From: Periconia sp. R9002 | Taxonomy: Eukaryota > Ascomycota > Dothideomycetes > Pleosporales > Periconiaceae | Reading direction: 5' to 3' | Assembly: GCA_023627715.1 (NCBI GenBank) | Contig: JAMAHW010000161.1 | Location: 1-37,376, forward strand | DNA length: 37,376 nt | Shown here: piece after piece, positions 11,514 to 21,713 of the stretch | Layout: the number at the start of each line of letters is the position of its first letter | Numbering within the stretch: the stretch's first letter is position 1 | Notes under the pieces: model-generated | What the model saw: the letters and a program-made list of their open reading frames with translations, nothing else | Told to the model about the DNA's origin: nothing | Database searches by the model: none | Program-made: the position numbers and the translations under genes

Positions 11514-12566
11514 ATATACCTAAAATGGGCATACTAAAATATCTGACGGACCGGATATGGTAAAGAAACTCCACCTGACCAACGACCTCTTTTGTATTCA
11601 ATTTGTCAAGTGATTACCGCTTACAATCATGGCAACATCCTAATCCCGAGCTGCTATTTACTTTTCCATGCATATTAACCTTCAATCTCCATCCAAGTTA
11701 GTGTGAAACTGACCGCTAAGGTTTGGGCCGTTCCTATCCAAAATCGTATCTAATGGTGGCTGTGCTTCGCAAGACGCCACACCATTCTCTCTTCATTCGC
11801 GTCAACAAAATATCGCCTTCGGCGCAAGGTCAGGGCCGGTGCGGGTCGGCCACTCTCTCAGCTGGTGGTGGCAACAGCTAACGACGTGCCACACCAGTAC
11901 CGTATAATACGTGCTTACTATACTGTCTTTACTGTTTTGTATTTAATTCCTATGTGTATTCTATGTCAGGCAGACGAAGTATATTATTACTATTAGATGC
12001 GCCTCATACACCCTCTATTCGAGCATCCGCCAACAGCGCTCTGTTGGGGCGACTTCGGTCCGGGTAGGCTAGTGACTAGAGGGCCGCGATAAGGCAGATC
12101 GCTATAGTCATGTGCGACTCCATCCGTCGCTTCGCCGGCCGCTGGTCAGTATCATAACTATTCGGAGTTATCGCATGGTCTCAACTGCTACTGCATGTTT
12201 CTCTACTCGTGTTCAGCCAGTTAAATAAAGCTGGAAATACAGACGATGAATTTTGGGGCTGTGTTGCATTTGTGTAACGGTCAGCTTCGGCCCCATCAGG
12301 CTGAATAAATCGCGATATCCCCACCTCATTTTAACTCTTACGCTCTTTTCATCATCATCATCTACAGCCCGTTCTCCGTTCTCCGTTTTTAATTTTTCCC
12401 AATTCATCAAATCTTCGCAACGCTAGTGCTTTGTTCTCTTTATACAACGCTACCGGAGCTCGCCAAGAAACAGCTACAGCGAAAGCGAGTCGTCTATCTA
12501 CCTATGTATAGATTCGCGGCCCTGAACGCCCAATACTCTAGGGAATATTGTTCTTGTTAGAAGAGC
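11514..12566. other. Intergenic stretch with repeat R3, upstream of NLR B
   Basis: No supported gene. It holds repeat core R3 (11810-11874) and a GC-rich patch at 12000-12170 of unknown nature. The last 300 bases are the presumed promoter and 5' untranslated region of NLR B. Confidence 0.5.
11810..11874 (+). repeat. GC-rich dispersed repeat R3
   Basis: Plus-oriented core with GGCCGGTGCGGGTCGGCC and end CTCTCAGCTGGTGGTGGCAA. It belongs to the CTGAGAG sub-type together with R4 and R5. Past the core, similarity to the R5 flank continues (CGNCGTGCCAC and onward). Confidence 0.8.
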
Positions 12567-15500
12567 ATGTCTAATCAGAACGGCAACTACACTGTCGGTT
12601 GGATCTGCGCCATCGAGCCCGAGTACCTCGCCGCACAGCTCTGTCTCGACGAAACGTACCCTGGCCTAGCGTGTAATCCGTCGCCGAACGACAGCAACAC
12701 GTACGTCCTCGGTAAAATCAACAACCACAATGTCGTTATCGCCTGCTTGCCAAGTGGTTCGTATGGCACGTCGTCTGCAGCAAACGTTGCCGCGAACATG
12801 CTGCGAAGTTTTCCCAATGTCAGGATTGGCCTGATGGTCGGCATCGGTGGCGGTGCTCCAACTCCTAGCCATGACATCCGCTTGGGGGATGTAGTAGTCA
12901 GTTCGCCCGGAGATGGAAAGGGCGGCGTGTTTCAGCATGACTTTGGCAAAGAGATACAAGAGCGAGACTTTCAGGAGACCGGGTTCTTGAACCGGCCGCC
13001 AACCGTTCTGCTGACAGGGGTGATGGGCTTGAAGGTGGACTATAGGAGAAAACCTGGCAGCCTAGAAAAGGCGATCGATCATATCCTCGAGAAGGAAGAA
13101 GATGAGCTTCAGGAAGAACTCAAAAGGCCAGATACAAGCAACGACATTCTGTGCAGAAGTGATTACGCCCATCCTGCGAATAGTGAAGCGTCTTGTGTGG
13201 AACTATGTGGCACAGATCCTGCAAATTTAGTGCCACCACGGCCAGGCCGCAAACGACCACGGTGCCCGGTGGTCCATTACGGCCTGATTGCTTCAGGAAA
13301 CCGATTGATGAAAGACGCTTTGCATCGGGACGAACTTGCAGAGAAATGGACAATTCTCTGTTTCGAGATGGAGGCAGCAGGCCTTATGAACGACTTTCCT
13401 TGTTTGGTTATCCGAGGTATATGCGACTACTCCGACTCGCATAAGAACAAGAAATGGCAAGGATATGCGGCGATGGCAGCAGCTGCATACGCAAAGGATC
13501 TGCTTTGTAAAATCCCCCCAGATAGAGTTGAGGCCGAGGAGAAAATCAGCAAGGTTCTGTCTGGTTAGTCTAAACAGTCTCACTCATCTAATGAATGGAT
13601 ACTGAAAGTTGAAATCATAACAGACCTCCAAGGAGTGATAGAAACACATCGTGACATCGTGCAGCAGCAGCTCGAGGTCCACCAAGACCAGCTTGTAATC
13701 CAGCGAGACACAGTCAAGCAGAAGCTGTCTGAAAAGCAAAACGAGTGTCTTCAATTGTTCCGTCTAACTAATAGCACGGAGGATACCACGTACGAGTGGT
13801 ATAAGGACCGTGTGGAAGACCGAGTACAAGACACATGCATGTGGTTCCTTCAACACGCCCATTTCCAGGAATGGACAAAGCAGGAGTCAGGCCCACTACT
13901 CGTCTCAGCCGACCCAGGGTGTGGCAAATCAGTCCTGGCTAAACATTTGATTGACAATGTCTTGCCACGGTCGGCGACTATTTGCTACTTCTTCTTCAAA
14001 GACCAAGATCAGAATACAGTACGCCAAGCACTCTGTGCCCTACTCCACCAACTGTTCTCCCAGAAGCCAGTCTTGATCCAACATGCTATGAAGCAATTTG
14101 AAAAGGATGGACGAGGTCTAATCGATTCTTCAAGGTCGCTCTGGGCAATTCTAGGAGATGCCGTGAGTGATTCCCAGGCCGGACCTATCATCGTAGTCCT
14201 CGATGCCTTGGACGAATGTGCCGAGATGGAGTTTGAAAACTTGATGCGTAATGTGGAAAGCCAGATGCGCAGCGATCAGTCAATTCATGGCAAACTGAAG
14301 TATCTTATGACGAGTCGTCCGTACGAGCAGATCGTCTCCAAGTTCCGGAGCCTGTTGGACGTTTTCCCGCGCATCCACATACCAGGGGAAGAAGAGTCAG
14401 AACTTATAAGCCAAGAAGTAAACCGTGTGATCCAATTCCGAGTAGAACGGCTGGCCAGAGAGAAAGCGCTCTCGGACGGAGTTAAGGATCGCCTAGCAGG
14501 TGAACTGCTCAAGATGACGCATCGTACATATCTCTGGGTATATCTTGTATTCGATTATTTAAAGACCGAAGACTTCAAGAAAACACTGAAGGGTGTCCAG
14601 TCCAGTATTGAATCGCTGCCGAAGAGCGTTAACCAAGCCTATGAGCGGATTTTAAATAAATCGAAGGAGCACTTAATGATTCGGAAGACCTTAAGTATTA
14701 TTTTGGCAGCAAGCCGGCCACTGACTCTCTCGGAGATGAACCTCGCCGTGAACATAGATCCAACCGTACAACATTTTCACGACCTCGATTTGGAAGAGGA
14801 AGACAACTTCAGGTTACGCCTTAGATCTTGGTGCGGCTTGTTCGTTTCAATCCACCATGGCAAGATCTATTTCATACACCAAACTGCTCGAGAGTTCCTC
14901 CTCGCCAATCTGCCGTCGTCTACCGCTGTTCCTACAGGGCTACAATGGCATGGTTCGATTCTCATTCAACAGGCGCACAGTATGCTTGCAAAGCTCTGCG
15001 TACAGTATATTGACTTATGCAACACTGATAGAAGTTTGCTAGGAGGTCCAATCTCGGAGGCCAGTCATTCTATTGATACGCGGGCCCTCCTAGACTATTC
15101 GGCCAGATTTTGGGGTCTTCACTTTCGCGAGGCTTGTATTAACGATAGCGATACTGCCACAGCTCATCTTGCCTTGAGGATATCTGATCCGAATTCGACC
15201 GCATATTTAGTGTGGTCTAAAATATATTGGGAGACTAGATATGCGTATGATCCAGGCCTTTTTACAACTCTTGTAGTGGCGTCATATTTTGGACATAGTG
15301 TAGTTGTGAAGCTACTGCTCCACCAGGGCGTAGATGTCAACGCGCAGGGTGGATACTTCGGCAATGCACTCCAGGCAGCTTCATATAGAGGCAGCGAAGC
15401 AGTGGTGAAGATGCTGCTCGACAAGAGCGCCGATGTCAACGTACAGAGTGGGCGCTTCGGCAACGCACTCCAGGCGGCTTCATCTGGGTGCCACGAGGCA

Positions 15501-16355
15501 GTGGTGAAGGTACTGCTCAACAAGGGCGCCGACGTCAACGCGCAGGGCGGACAGTTCAGCAACGCACTCTACGCAGCTTCAGAAGGAGGCCACGGGGTGG
15601 TGGTGAAGATGCTGCTCGACAAGGGCGCCAATGCCAGAGCGCAGAGTGGACGTTTCGGCAACGCACTCCAGGCAGCTTCATCTAGAGGCCACGAGGCGGT
15701 GGTAAAGATGCTCCTCGACGCGGGCGCCGACGTCAACGCGCAGGGCGGACAGTTCAGCAACGCACTCTACGCGGCTTCAGAAGGAGGCCACGAGGCAGTG
15801 GTGAAGCTACTGCTTAAGAAGGACGCCGATGTCAACGCGCGGGGTGGACGCTTCGGCAACGCACTCCAGGCGGCTTCAGAAGGAGGCCACGAGGCAGTGG
15901 TGAAGATGCTGCTTAACAAGGACGCCGATGTCAACGCGCAGAGTGGACAGTTCGGCAACGCACTCCACGCAGCTTCATCTAGAGGTCATGAGGTAATGGT
16001 GAAGATGCTAGTCGATAAGGGCGCCGATGTTAACGCGCAGGGTGGACAGTTCGGCAACGCACTCTACGCGGCTTCAGAAAGAGGCCACGGGGTGGTGGTG
16101 AAGATGCTACTCGACGCGGGCGCCGACGTCAATGCGCAGGGTGGATGGTACGACAACGCACTCCAGGCGGCCTCATCAGGAGGCCATAAGGCGGTGGTGA
16201 AGATGCTCCTCGACGCGGGCGCTGACGTCAACGCGCAGGGTGGATGGCACGTCAACGCACTCTACGCGGCTTCATCGGGAGGCCACGATGCGGTGGTGAA
16301 GATGTTGCTCGACAAGGGCGCCGACGTCAAACGCGCAGGGGGGAGAGTACGGTAA
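12567..16355 (+). CDS. NLR: PNP-NACHT-ankyrin protein B, truncated tail
   Basis: Exons are 12567-13563 and 13624-16355; the intron 13564-13623 (60 bp, donor GTTAGT, acceptor ATAACAG) joins in phase, and exon 2 has no ATG of its own at its start. The product is 1242 aa. PNP fold: VGIGGG (91-96), EMEAAG (267-272), ICDYSDS (Asp287). A short helical linker leads to NACHT, with Walker A ADPGCGKS (428-435) and Walker B IIVVLDALDEC (522-532). From about 880 come eleven ankyrin units, most of them exactly 33 aa and nearly identical. The last unit breaks: an extra A in GTCAAACGCG (16329-16331; other units have GTCAACGCG) shifts the frame to a stop at 16353. In the restored frame homology continues to 16821 through a ZZ-type finger, interrupted by two more stops. 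Predicted role: a sensor whose PNP domain may hydrolyse ATP or dATP, with the repeats recognising a variable ligand. The truncated protein may still work, since the effector, NACHT and repeats are intact. Confidence 0.88.
15258..16352 (+). repeat. Array of eleven 99-bp ankyrin-coding repeats
   Basis: Units read (F/Y/H)xNALxAAS, then GH, VVKMLL, then DVNAQ-G-(Q/R/W). The first unit (about 15258-15353) is the most divergent and the other ten are close at both DNA and protein level. Variation is concentrated at a few positions: the residues before and after NAL, the two residues after AAS, the residues after GH, and the last residue of the unit. High internal conservation with variable surface positions is known from fungal NLR repeats that recombine and evolve in concert. 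Confidence 0.9.
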
Positions 16356-16821
16356 TGCATTTCATGATGCCGCATATAGAGGCCACATGCGAGTGCTCGA
16401 GCTTCTCATGCCGAATGAAACTGCTATAACGCTCCACGATCGTTATGAGCGTACGCTGCTCTGGTGGGCTGCGGCTAGCGGTAGTATGGCTATTGTGAAA
16501 GCACTTGTGACCCAGTACAACTTCGATTCCCGAGCGCCCAACAAGTTTAGGCAGACGCCACTCTAGATCTCTTCAAAGAAAGCGCACGTCGCTATATCGG
16601 ATTTCCTAGCTAAAGAGTGTGGAGAGACTAATGTTCAGCGACAAGTTGCATCTGAAAATGACGACGATCGAACGTCTTGGGCTTGCGATGTCTGCACTTC
16701 GAATATTAAGAGAAATGACTTCTATTTCCATTGCCGATACTGTACTAGTGGGGACTGAGATATATGCGCGGCCTGTGAAGGAAGCGGAGCATTTGCGAAG
16801 ATGCCACACATCTTTTGGTAA
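16329..16821 (+). pseudogene. Frameshifted C-terminal remnant of NLR B with ZZ zinc finger
   Basis: After removing the extra A near 16330, the frame reads on through one more ankyrin-like stretch (AFHDAAYRGHMRVLELL, then TLLWWAAASGSMAIVKALV). It then meets a TAG at 16564-16566, continues with KKAHVAISDFLAKE, and reaches a zinc-finger segment with CDVCTSNIKRNDFYFHCRYC. A TGA at 16756-16758 sits in the segment that should read GD-x-DIC, followed by CAAC and a final TAA at 16819-16821. The pattern of Cys pairs with a GD-DIC core is that of a ZZ finger, known at the end of some fungal PNP-NACHT-ANK proteins. One frameshift and two stops make this a decayed tail. The TAG would need one C-to-T change from CAG. 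Confidence 0.75.
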
Positions 16822-17499
16822 AGCGTGCAATGAAGGATGGCAAATGGGTTGAGGTGTCGGGGTGACTAATACCATTGCAAGCTGAAACTAGGCGCCGCCA
16901 AGGCATTATGAGTAGAAGTTACTGATAGGTGGTAGGATAATATTTCGAAAGATATTGCGGAGCGGTAATCATCAGTAAAGTAAAATAAACGACACGCCGA
17001 CGATCGTGCTTATGTGACTGTAATCAAAGCGGCGCGTGGCAAGCTCGCCACCACCAGCTGAGAGAATGGCCGACCCGCACCGGCCCTGACCTTGCGCCGA
17101 TGGCAATATTGCGGGGGTTTGGTGAAGAAGCAAAGGATGCTCTGTGATAGAGAGCTGACGCTTACATGTAAGAGTAGTAGTTATTGGTAAAATGTGTGGT
17201 AAGAGCTTGTACGGGCTCCCGAATATGCACTGGATCCGTGCTAGGGAGCCACATCAGAACTCGCTGTCAGACCCACTGCGGGAGCCAAAAGAAGGCTCGT
17301 GGGAATCAGAACAGGTTCCTGGGGTTGTTTGGTTGTTGCGCGATTACATCAGCAGGCTCGGCGCGACAGCCATGGCCACGATCGTTGAGTTGTCCGAGCG
17401 TTACTACAGGATAAGCCGTGCTTGGCGCATCCCCACCGATCCCGGCGCCATATCCTCCATCCGCACTACACTTACCTTCATCTCCATGAACATCATGCT
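16822..17499. other. Intergenic stretch holding repeat R4
   Basis: No gene is supported. Most of the region is repeat R4 and its long shared flank (17044-17287), with weaker similarity to about 17350. The open frame that runs into the next gene from 17422 starts at TTG and has no coding character before the ATG at 17500. Confidence 0.5.
17044..17287 (-). repeat. Dispersed repeat R4 with long shared flank
   Basis: The core at 17044-17110 is the reverse complement of the family hallmark, with end GCCACCACCAGCTGAGAG. The right-hand flank matches that of R2 over about 180 bp (both contain GAGAGCTGACGCTT and CAGACCCACTGCGGGAGCCA). It ends about 210 bp before the ATG at 17500. Confidence 0.8.
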
Positions 17500-18756
17500 A
17501 TGAGCACCGATAACATTCCACACAAAATTGCACGAGCAGGCGAACGCTTTCTACCTGTTGTGAAAACGCCGCCCGAAAGCCCAACGCTCTCCGCAACCGA
17601 AGACGCAGCTACATCGTTGCCGATCTCCCCACCAGCTACCGTCCTTGTCGACTCTTCGCCTCGACGCTTACCGCACCTTATTCGTCGCTTGTACTATCGC
17701 ATACAGCAGTGCTACGAAGGGAAATTATTGGGCAACATCTGGGAGAGCTTTCGCATATCACCACAGTGGTATCAGGTGTTGCAGGATGAATTGGAGAAGG
17801 ACACCGAACTTGGAGCCTGGGTCGCAGACAAGCTCCGATACGACTACGACTCAGCCGAGGGCGAATTTGTTCTCCGCATGCCTTCACCGCTACATGATAT
17901 TTTTGCCATCAGGTTACAAGAGGTGATTGTCCGGGAACTGGGGCATCTCACCACGCAGGAAGAGATACGCCCAGTAATAGAGCGTATCAAGATGGCGACC
18001 ACATCGGACATCCGATTTAGTGATTCTTCGACAGAGGGGAAGAAGTCCCCAGACGGATCTTTCCGTTTTACTGGTACCAAGTATCCGCCTCTGGTGATCG
18101 AAGTCGCCAATTCGCAGAAAAGATGCGATCTACCGCGTCTCGCTGAATCCTACATCGAGCGCACCAAGGGCCGCACGAAGACTGTGATTACGATAGACTT
18201 GGAATATCGAGGTCCAAGTGAACGTACTGCTCACTCATTGCCACCTCGCTCGGCGGTCTATTCTATATATCGTAACAGGCTGGTCCGCAATGAAGAAACC
18301 GGGAGTTGGCAAAGGGAGGCACATGCAGAGGTTGAGGAGGAGCAATTTTCTGTAGAAGATTCGGGTGCAGCGGATGGGTCTGTGTGTCTTTTACTTTCAG
18401 ACTTTTGCCCGGACGGTACCCTCAGCGCAACCAACGATCGGACGATTGCTATATCACACAGAGAACTAGCGCGCCTTCTGACGGAGGCAGAAGAGGAGGA
18501 AGGCATTGCAGAGGCACGTTCCAGCCCTACAGCTTCCGAAAAGGACATTCCATTTGTATCTAAGAGGAAGCGTACACCGACTCCGAAACTTACGTCGGAA
18601 GATGAGGAGGCATTTGAGCAAGCGGAAACAGCGGCAAGAATTCGGGAGTCAGCTGAAAACAGTTCTTTTTCCTCAGCCGATGCGGCGGATGCCATAGTAG
18701 AGCGCATCAAACGGATCAAAACAAGGTCACAACCCGACCTTGAACCAAGCCCGTGA
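17500..18756 (+). CDS. Protein with PD-(D/E)XK/Uma2-like nuclease region
   Basis: 418 aa, single exon, beginning at the first ATG. I recognise the type as a recurrent uncharacterised fungal family but have no name for it. Residues about 130-260 look like a restriction-endonuclease fold: a helix (HDIFAIRLQEVIVRELG), an acidic site SPDGSF (Asp185), then a strand and YPPLVIEVANSQ (Glu201), then LAESYIERTKGR and TVITIDLEYRG. PD...E-x-A fits the PD-(D/E)XK/Uma2 pattern, but the usual Lys after the Glu is replaced (E-V-A), so catalysis is uncertain. The C-terminal third is acidic and low in complexity, with a basic KRKR (355-358) that may be a nuclear signal. The gene is bracketed by R4 (-) and R5 (+) and lies between two NLR genes. 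A transposon-derived, genome-defence or DNA-binding role is possible; none is shown. Confidence 0.75.
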   Translation: MSTDNIPHKIARAGERFLPVVKTPPESPTLSATEDAATSLPISPPATVLVDSSPRRLPHLIRRLYYRIQQCYEGKLLGNIWESFRISPQWYQVLQDELEKDTELGAWVADKLRYDYDSAEGEFVLRMPSPLHDIFAIRLQEVIVRELGHLTTQEEIRPVIERIKMATTSDIRFSDSSTEGKKSPDGSFRFTGTKYPPLVIEVANSQKRCDLPRLAESYIERTKGRTKTVITIDLEYRGPSERTAHSLPPRSAVYSIYRNRLVRNEETGSWQREAHAEVEEEQFSVEDSGAADGSVCLLLSDFCPDGTLSATNDRTIAISHRELARLLTEAEEEEGIAEARSSPTASEKDIPFVSKRKRTPTPKLTSEDEEAFEQAETAARIRESAENSSFSSADAADAIVERIKRIKTRSQPDLEPSP

Positions 18757-18846
18757 GATAGACATGAATAGTGAAGAGCGAAGACGCTGTTTTCCCTAAT
18801 GACAATGATACATGCTCTTTACCTCGTCTGTTCATTTGTAAAACTC

Positions 18847-18910
18847 AACGCCTCTCATGCAAGGTCAGGGCAGGAACGGGTCGGCCATCCTCTCAGCTGG
18901 TGGTGGCAAC
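18847..18910 (+). repeat. GC-rich dispersed repeat R5
   Basis: Plus-oriented core with GCAAGGTCAGGGCAGGAACG in place of the commoner CCGGTGCGG form, then GGTCGGCC and CTCTCAGCTGGTGGTGGCAA. It matches R3 past the core. It lies 90 bp after the stop of the 17500 gene, facing R4 as an inverted partner. Confidence 0.8.
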
Positions 18911-19044
18911 CGTTGACGCCGTGCCACTTCCGTGCCGTGACCCACCACAAGGATACCTGCTCGCTACTCTGTCTACTTGTATTTCGTAATCGAATCTGAT
19001 GTACACTATACTACAAACAAATATAATACATGGCCAGTGCTACC

Positions 19045-21713
19045 TCATGCCTTGTGTACCTTCTTCTTGAACTTTCGCCACCAGCGCTCTTTGGGGAGTG
19101 CGTCTGGTCTGCGTAGAGCACTCTCTAGGGAGCCAGCCTCAGGCACATAGGCACTGTCGTCCACAACCTCACGCCTTAGTTCATGTCCTACATCATGACG
19201 TGAACTGCCAGTTGCTTGTCTGTGCAACAGCTGCTCGAGGGATCGTTTATGGTCCAAACATGCTCGGGTTGTTGGATAGTCTAGGCCGAGAGTGGTAGTG
19301 TAGCCAGATGAAGCCCTTTTGTAGAGCAGCATAGCTTCTTCGTAACGATGCCGATGATGTAGCAGATAGGCCAGATTGTGTACGCTGGTCAGCGTGTCGG
19401 GGTGCTCTTTCCCCAGCGCCTTCTCTCTTCCCTCCAGCGCTCGCCGGTTCATCACCTCCGCCGCCTCGTACTTGCCTTGGCTGTCCAGCACGAGCGCTAA
19501 GTTATTCATGCTCGTCAGCGTGTCGGAATGCTCATTCCCCAACTTCCTTTCTCTCAATGACAGCGCCTGTCGGTGCGTCGTCTCTGCAGCAGGGTATTGA
19601 CCGAGGCTGGCCTGACATCGTCCTATCCGATCTAGAAGCGAGGCTTTGGCTGTTTCTTCTAACACGCTGCCCGATCTAGTCACGTGTATTGCGTGCGAAA
19701 GGTAACCCGTCCACACTTCCTTCTTCTCGTGTCCACCGCGCGGGACTAGCTCTTCGAGTCGCCCCGCCGCTTTTACTGTCCAAGTCGACTGCTCATCATG
19801 TCCCTTCAGCCACCATGCCGACGCCATGTGGACCAGCCTGTGCATGTCGAAGTACTTCTCACTACCCGGCTCCTGTGAAGCCTGCTGCCGCTCCGTGACG
19901 AACGCATATCCTTTCAGCGTCCCTATCGCTTTAGTCTGCTGCAGCACCGAGCCACCGGGAGGCAACAGCGATCGAGGGATGCTGATGCGGTCGATGCACG
20001 CCATAAACGAAAGATACTCCGCAGCAAGCGGGTCTTGCCTCTGTATCTGGTCGAACGAGATGTGCCAGGTCCTGGCGATCGTGCTTTCCAGCTCCTTGTA
20101 TCGGCTGGGGTCCTCGAAGCGCTCGCTGAAGAGCTCGGTCTCGGTGTTTACTGTCCGGAACAGCGAGAGGTACTCGGATACTGACACGTCGTTGCTGTTG
20201 ATGAAGGCGGACGCCTGCACAACGGCAAGCGGCAGATACTCGAGTGACTTCAGCAGCTGTTCTACAGCCTCTTTGTCTTTAAGCAGTGTCTGCTTCGATA
20301 TTCGCCGCGCCAGCAGTTGCCGCGCTTCTGTTTGGCTCATATCCTCTAGCTCCAGAACATGGCCCGGAGTCAACTCTTCGGCGGCTTTCCTGTTCCGTGT
20401 CGTGAACAGGATCTTGCCGTTGTTGCTATGCGGGAGGTAGTCCTGCAGACGAGCCGACCCAGCATCGACGCTGGTGCCGTCTGCGAGCAATTCAGTGGCA
20501 TCTGCGAGAACGCCAGTGTCGTCTGCATTGTCCACAATCATCACCCAGTGACCCGCGCCGTCCGAGCTCAACGCATCCTTAACAAGCTGCTTGATATCCG
20601 CGTTGTCCTCGCTGATGCCAGGCACGCGAAGGCGGAGGCCGATGTCGCGAAACGCAAGCTCGAAGCTCTGGCGGCTGAGGGCCGGCACCCAGAAAACGGG
20701 ACGCCCGGCGTGTCGGACCAGCGCGCGGTAGGCAAGCTCGAGGGCCAGCGCTAACTTCCCGCAGCCCCCCAGTCCATATATCGTCATGCGATGAGGTGTG
20801 CCGGAGTCGACGAAGTGTTCGAGAGAGTGAAGCTGGTCTTCCCGCCCGACAAACTGCTCGTTTCTCGGAAAGGGCAACGACGAGGAGACTGCGCTTCATT
20901 AGCTCGCACGCATGACTGCTGCTGCGCGAACGTACCCGTCAAGTCACGTACATGTCCGGTTCCTCCTCCCTTCTGCCGCCTCTGCACCTCTTCCTTCAGT
21001 CGTAGCCTTGCGTACTCTTCGCCTTCGCCGTAGATAAGCGGCAAGAACACTCCGCATATCCCCAGCAGGCAATACACCTTGTCCTCCTCTAACGTTGTTG
21101 TGCGCCTGGCTGCCCAGCTTATCCGTTCCTCGACGCTGAACTTGCTCAGACGCTGTTCCCTTAGCGCTTCGATAGGAACCTTGGTGATTTCATGTATTTC
21201 CTGCTCCAACGACATCCTGCTACCTATCCGCTTGCCCTCCTGGGAGAAGAACTCGACCGTGGCCGGCGCCAGCAGCTCTTGCAGCGTCCAGCCTCGCGTG
21301 AACCATCGGCTCCGCCGAAATGCAGCTTCCCACGAACTGCGAAGGAGCTGGGGATCAACAACCTCGTCGGAGACCTCGACATCGGACAGATACACATAGC
21401 ACTTGCTTGCCCGCTGGTACCAGCGGAACATGGAGTTGATCGCAGCGGAGAGCTCTGCACTGCTGGACTTGTCGATGCAGCAGGTGTCCACCCACGAGTA
21501 TTGCAGACCATCTTCATCCGCTCTATCCACGCAGAAGCGGAATTTGTTGTAGCCGGCCTTGTCCTTGCCTGTGCCCCCGACCAGCTCATGGTAGGAGACT
21601 TCCTGGCCCTCGGCCCATGTGTGCGACAGGATGGCATATGGAGGGAGGCTGCTGTTGTCGCTGAATAGAACTAGTTCGAGACCGCCGTGCGGCGAGCGCT
21701 TCAGAAGACGCAT
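19045..21713 (-). CDS. NLR: HET-NB-ARC-TPR protein with altered Walker A
   Basis: Exons are 21713-20936 and 20888-19045 (intron 20889-20935, 47 bp, donor GTACGT, branch GCTAAT, acceptor GCGCAG), giving 873 aa. HET domain: YAILSHTWAEG, SWVDTCCIDKSSSAELSAA and SRWFTRGWTLQELLAP, in residues 1-250. NB-ARC follows, opening at FPRNEQFVGRE, with P-loop GLGGCGKL (298-305) and Walker B WVMIVDNADD. The TPR tail (about 650-800) has kinesin-light-chain-type units (LGNEHSDTLTSMNNLALVL and LGKEHPDTLTSVHNLAYLL). The residue after the P-loop Lys is Leu (codon TTA, 20752-20754), where Ser or Thr normally binds Mg2+; a single C-to-T from TCA explains it. Other motifs are intact. The protein is the fungal HET-NLR type that triggers cell death on recognition. 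With this change it may bind nucleotide poorly, or act as a regulator of another NLR. Confidence 0.88.

Noticed and set aside
15164..16255. Series of open frames of about 63 aa on the minus strand (15569-15760, 15767-15958, 16064-16255 and a longer one at 15164-15562)
   Set aside because: They are mirror images of the 99-bp ankyrin repeat and recur at repeat spacing. They carry no domain of their own.
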